A stretch of 6,756 nucleotides of DNA. It comes from Mycobacterium sp. Its GTDB lineage: Bacteria; Actinomycetota; Actinomycetes; Mycobacteriales; Mycobacteriaceae. A program made the position numbers and the translations under genes. Positions 6,075 through 6,756 of the stretch are shown here, one piece after another; the stretch's first letter is position 1, and every line of letters begins with the position of its first letter. The stretch covers positions 1-6,756 of the forward strand of contig JAOPWF010000340.1 of NCBI GenBank assembly GCA_025965815.1. Direction: 5' to 3'. Below the pieces are notes generated by a model, which worked only from the letters and a program-made list of their open reading frames with translations, did no database searches and was not told the origin of the DNA.

Positions 6075-6756
6075 TTACGGGTCGTTGACGCAGTTCGACG
6101 GCGCCGGTGTCCCCGCAAACCTGTCCTTCATCCACCGATAACCCTCGTCACCGGGGTCGGCATCCAGGTGTCCGCGTCCGGCCATCTCGATGTGTTGCAC
6201 TATTCCACCAAGGCTGCAGGCGCGCGACACCGCGGCGGTCACCCACTGCGGAGGGATGAGTTGGTCATTGCCTCCGTTGGCCACCAGCATTGGGGCGGAG
6301 AGTGTTCGCTGCGGCAGGGCATTCGCATCCAGCAACTGCGTGAGTCGGTCGGCCGCCGCCGGTGAGGCGGGACGTACTTGTTCGGCGTTGAGCTCAGCGA
6401 ACAACCCCTGCTTATCCGAGGAGCAGGACATGAACGCTTCCTTATGGTCGGCCGCGGCGCCACGCAGATAGTCCGACTCGACGAGTTGCGGGTCGGTGAC
6501 CTCCAGTCCCGCCACGACCAGCGGCATGAGCGCTATCTGATCCTGAGTCAGGGTGCCGTTGCGGGCCGCGTCGGCCAGGCCGCTCATGTCGGCCGCTGGC
6601 GACAGCGCGACGCTTCCGACGATATCGAGGCCCTCTCCGTAGTCGCGCGCGTATTCGTTGGCGGCCCAGGCCGCTTGGCCGCCCTGGGACCCGCCGATGG
6701 CCAACCATCGGGGGGAGACGAATGGGAACAGGTGGCGCAGGGCACGAACCGCGTCG
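6075..6756 (-). CDS. Secretory lipase-like alpha/beta hydrolase (N-terminal part outside window)
   Basis: This is the C-terminal 226 residues of an alpha/beta hydrolase resembling the secretory lipase (LIP, CAL-A-like) family common in Mycobacteriales. Such enzymes hydrolyse acylglycerols or other esters, usually outside the cytoplasm. The frame is open through the right edge, beginning DAVRALRHLFPFVSPRWLAI; the TTG at 6704 is inside the protein, not a start. Numbered from the first whole in-window residue, the nucleophile elbow GGSQGG is at 21-26 with Ser23. The acid Asp164 is in VANGGNDQLIPP (158-169), and the base His196 is in GRGHLDADPGDEGY (193-206). All three triad residues are in the expected order. 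Cys180 and Cys222 could form the C-terminal disulfide common in exported members, consistent with a secreted protein, though the signal peptide region is missing. The gene ends TAA, 59 bases before the acyltransferase ATG. A role in the polysaccharide pathway is not evident. Confidence 0.85.
   Translation of the reverse strand, partial: DAVRALRHLFPFVSPRWLAIGGSQGGQAAWAANEYARDYGEGLDIVGSVALSPAADMSGLADAARNGTLTQDQIALMPLVVAGLEVTDPQLVESDYLRGAAADHKEAFMSCSSDKQGLFAELNAEQVRPASPAAADRLTQLLDANALPQRTLSAPMLVANGGNDQLIPPQWVTAAVSRACSLGGIVQHIEMAGRGHLDADPGDEGYRWMKDRFAGTPAPSNCVNDP

Noticed and set aside
5546..6118. A 190-codon minus-strand ORF overlapping the acyltransferase in another frame
   Set aside because: It is Arg-rich shadow translation of the acyltransferase gene with no domain.
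1..6756. Mobile element, CRISPR array, tRNA/rRNA or defence system
   Set aside because: No transposase or integrase motifs, no regularly spaced direct repeats and no RNA gene signatures were seen. Nearly all the sequence is accounted for by six ordinary coding genes.

Overview
The window is about 6.8 kb of GC-rich DNA with GTG starts and AGGA/GGAAG-type ribosome binding sites. It looks like an actinobacterium, most likely of the order Mycobacteriales (Mycolicibacterium-, Rhodococcus- or Gordonia-like). The main reasons are the secreted-lipase-type alpha/beta hydrolase on the right and the TGTGA-N6-TCAC site, which fits Crp/GlxR control. The genus is inference; no rRNA, tRNA or unique marker is present.

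Most of the window is part of a surface or exported polysaccharide (or complex glycoconjugate) locus of the lipid-linked, flippase-dependent type. On the left, plus strand, lie a WcaE-like family 2 glycosyltransferase cut by the window edge and a 12-helix Wzx-like flippase. Their GTGA overlap suggests one operon. Facing them on the minus strand are a WcaJ/WbaP-type initiating sugar-phosphate transferase and a WcaI-like family 4 glycosyltransferase, one base apart. The two operons converge on a 65-base gap (2207-2271) that holds only weak hairpins. Further right, also on the minus strand, is a CysE/WcaB-type hexapeptide acyltransferase. Upstream of it is the C-terminal part of a secretory lipase-like hydrolase that runs off the right edge and may mark the cluster boundary.

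The inferred pathway is as follows. The initiating transferase puts the first sugar phosphate on polyprenyl phosphate at the membrane. The two glycosyltransferases extend it on the cytoplasmic side. The acyltransferase probably decorates a sugar. The flippase moves the lipid-linked unit outward. No Wzy-type polymerase, chain-length regulator or sugar-nucleotide gene is in the window, so the locus must continue elsewhere, probably to the left.

The only sizeable gene-free stretch is 5102-5388 (287 bases), between the acyltransferase stop and the initiating transferase start. It holds the most interesting non-coding signal: a near-consensus CRP-family site that shares three bases with a second, AT-armed inverted repeat lying over the acyltransferase stop codon. 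A weak promoter candidate and a small hairpin lie between these and the initiating transferase. I see no mobile element, CRISPR array, tRNA, rRNA or clearly new defence or metabolic system.
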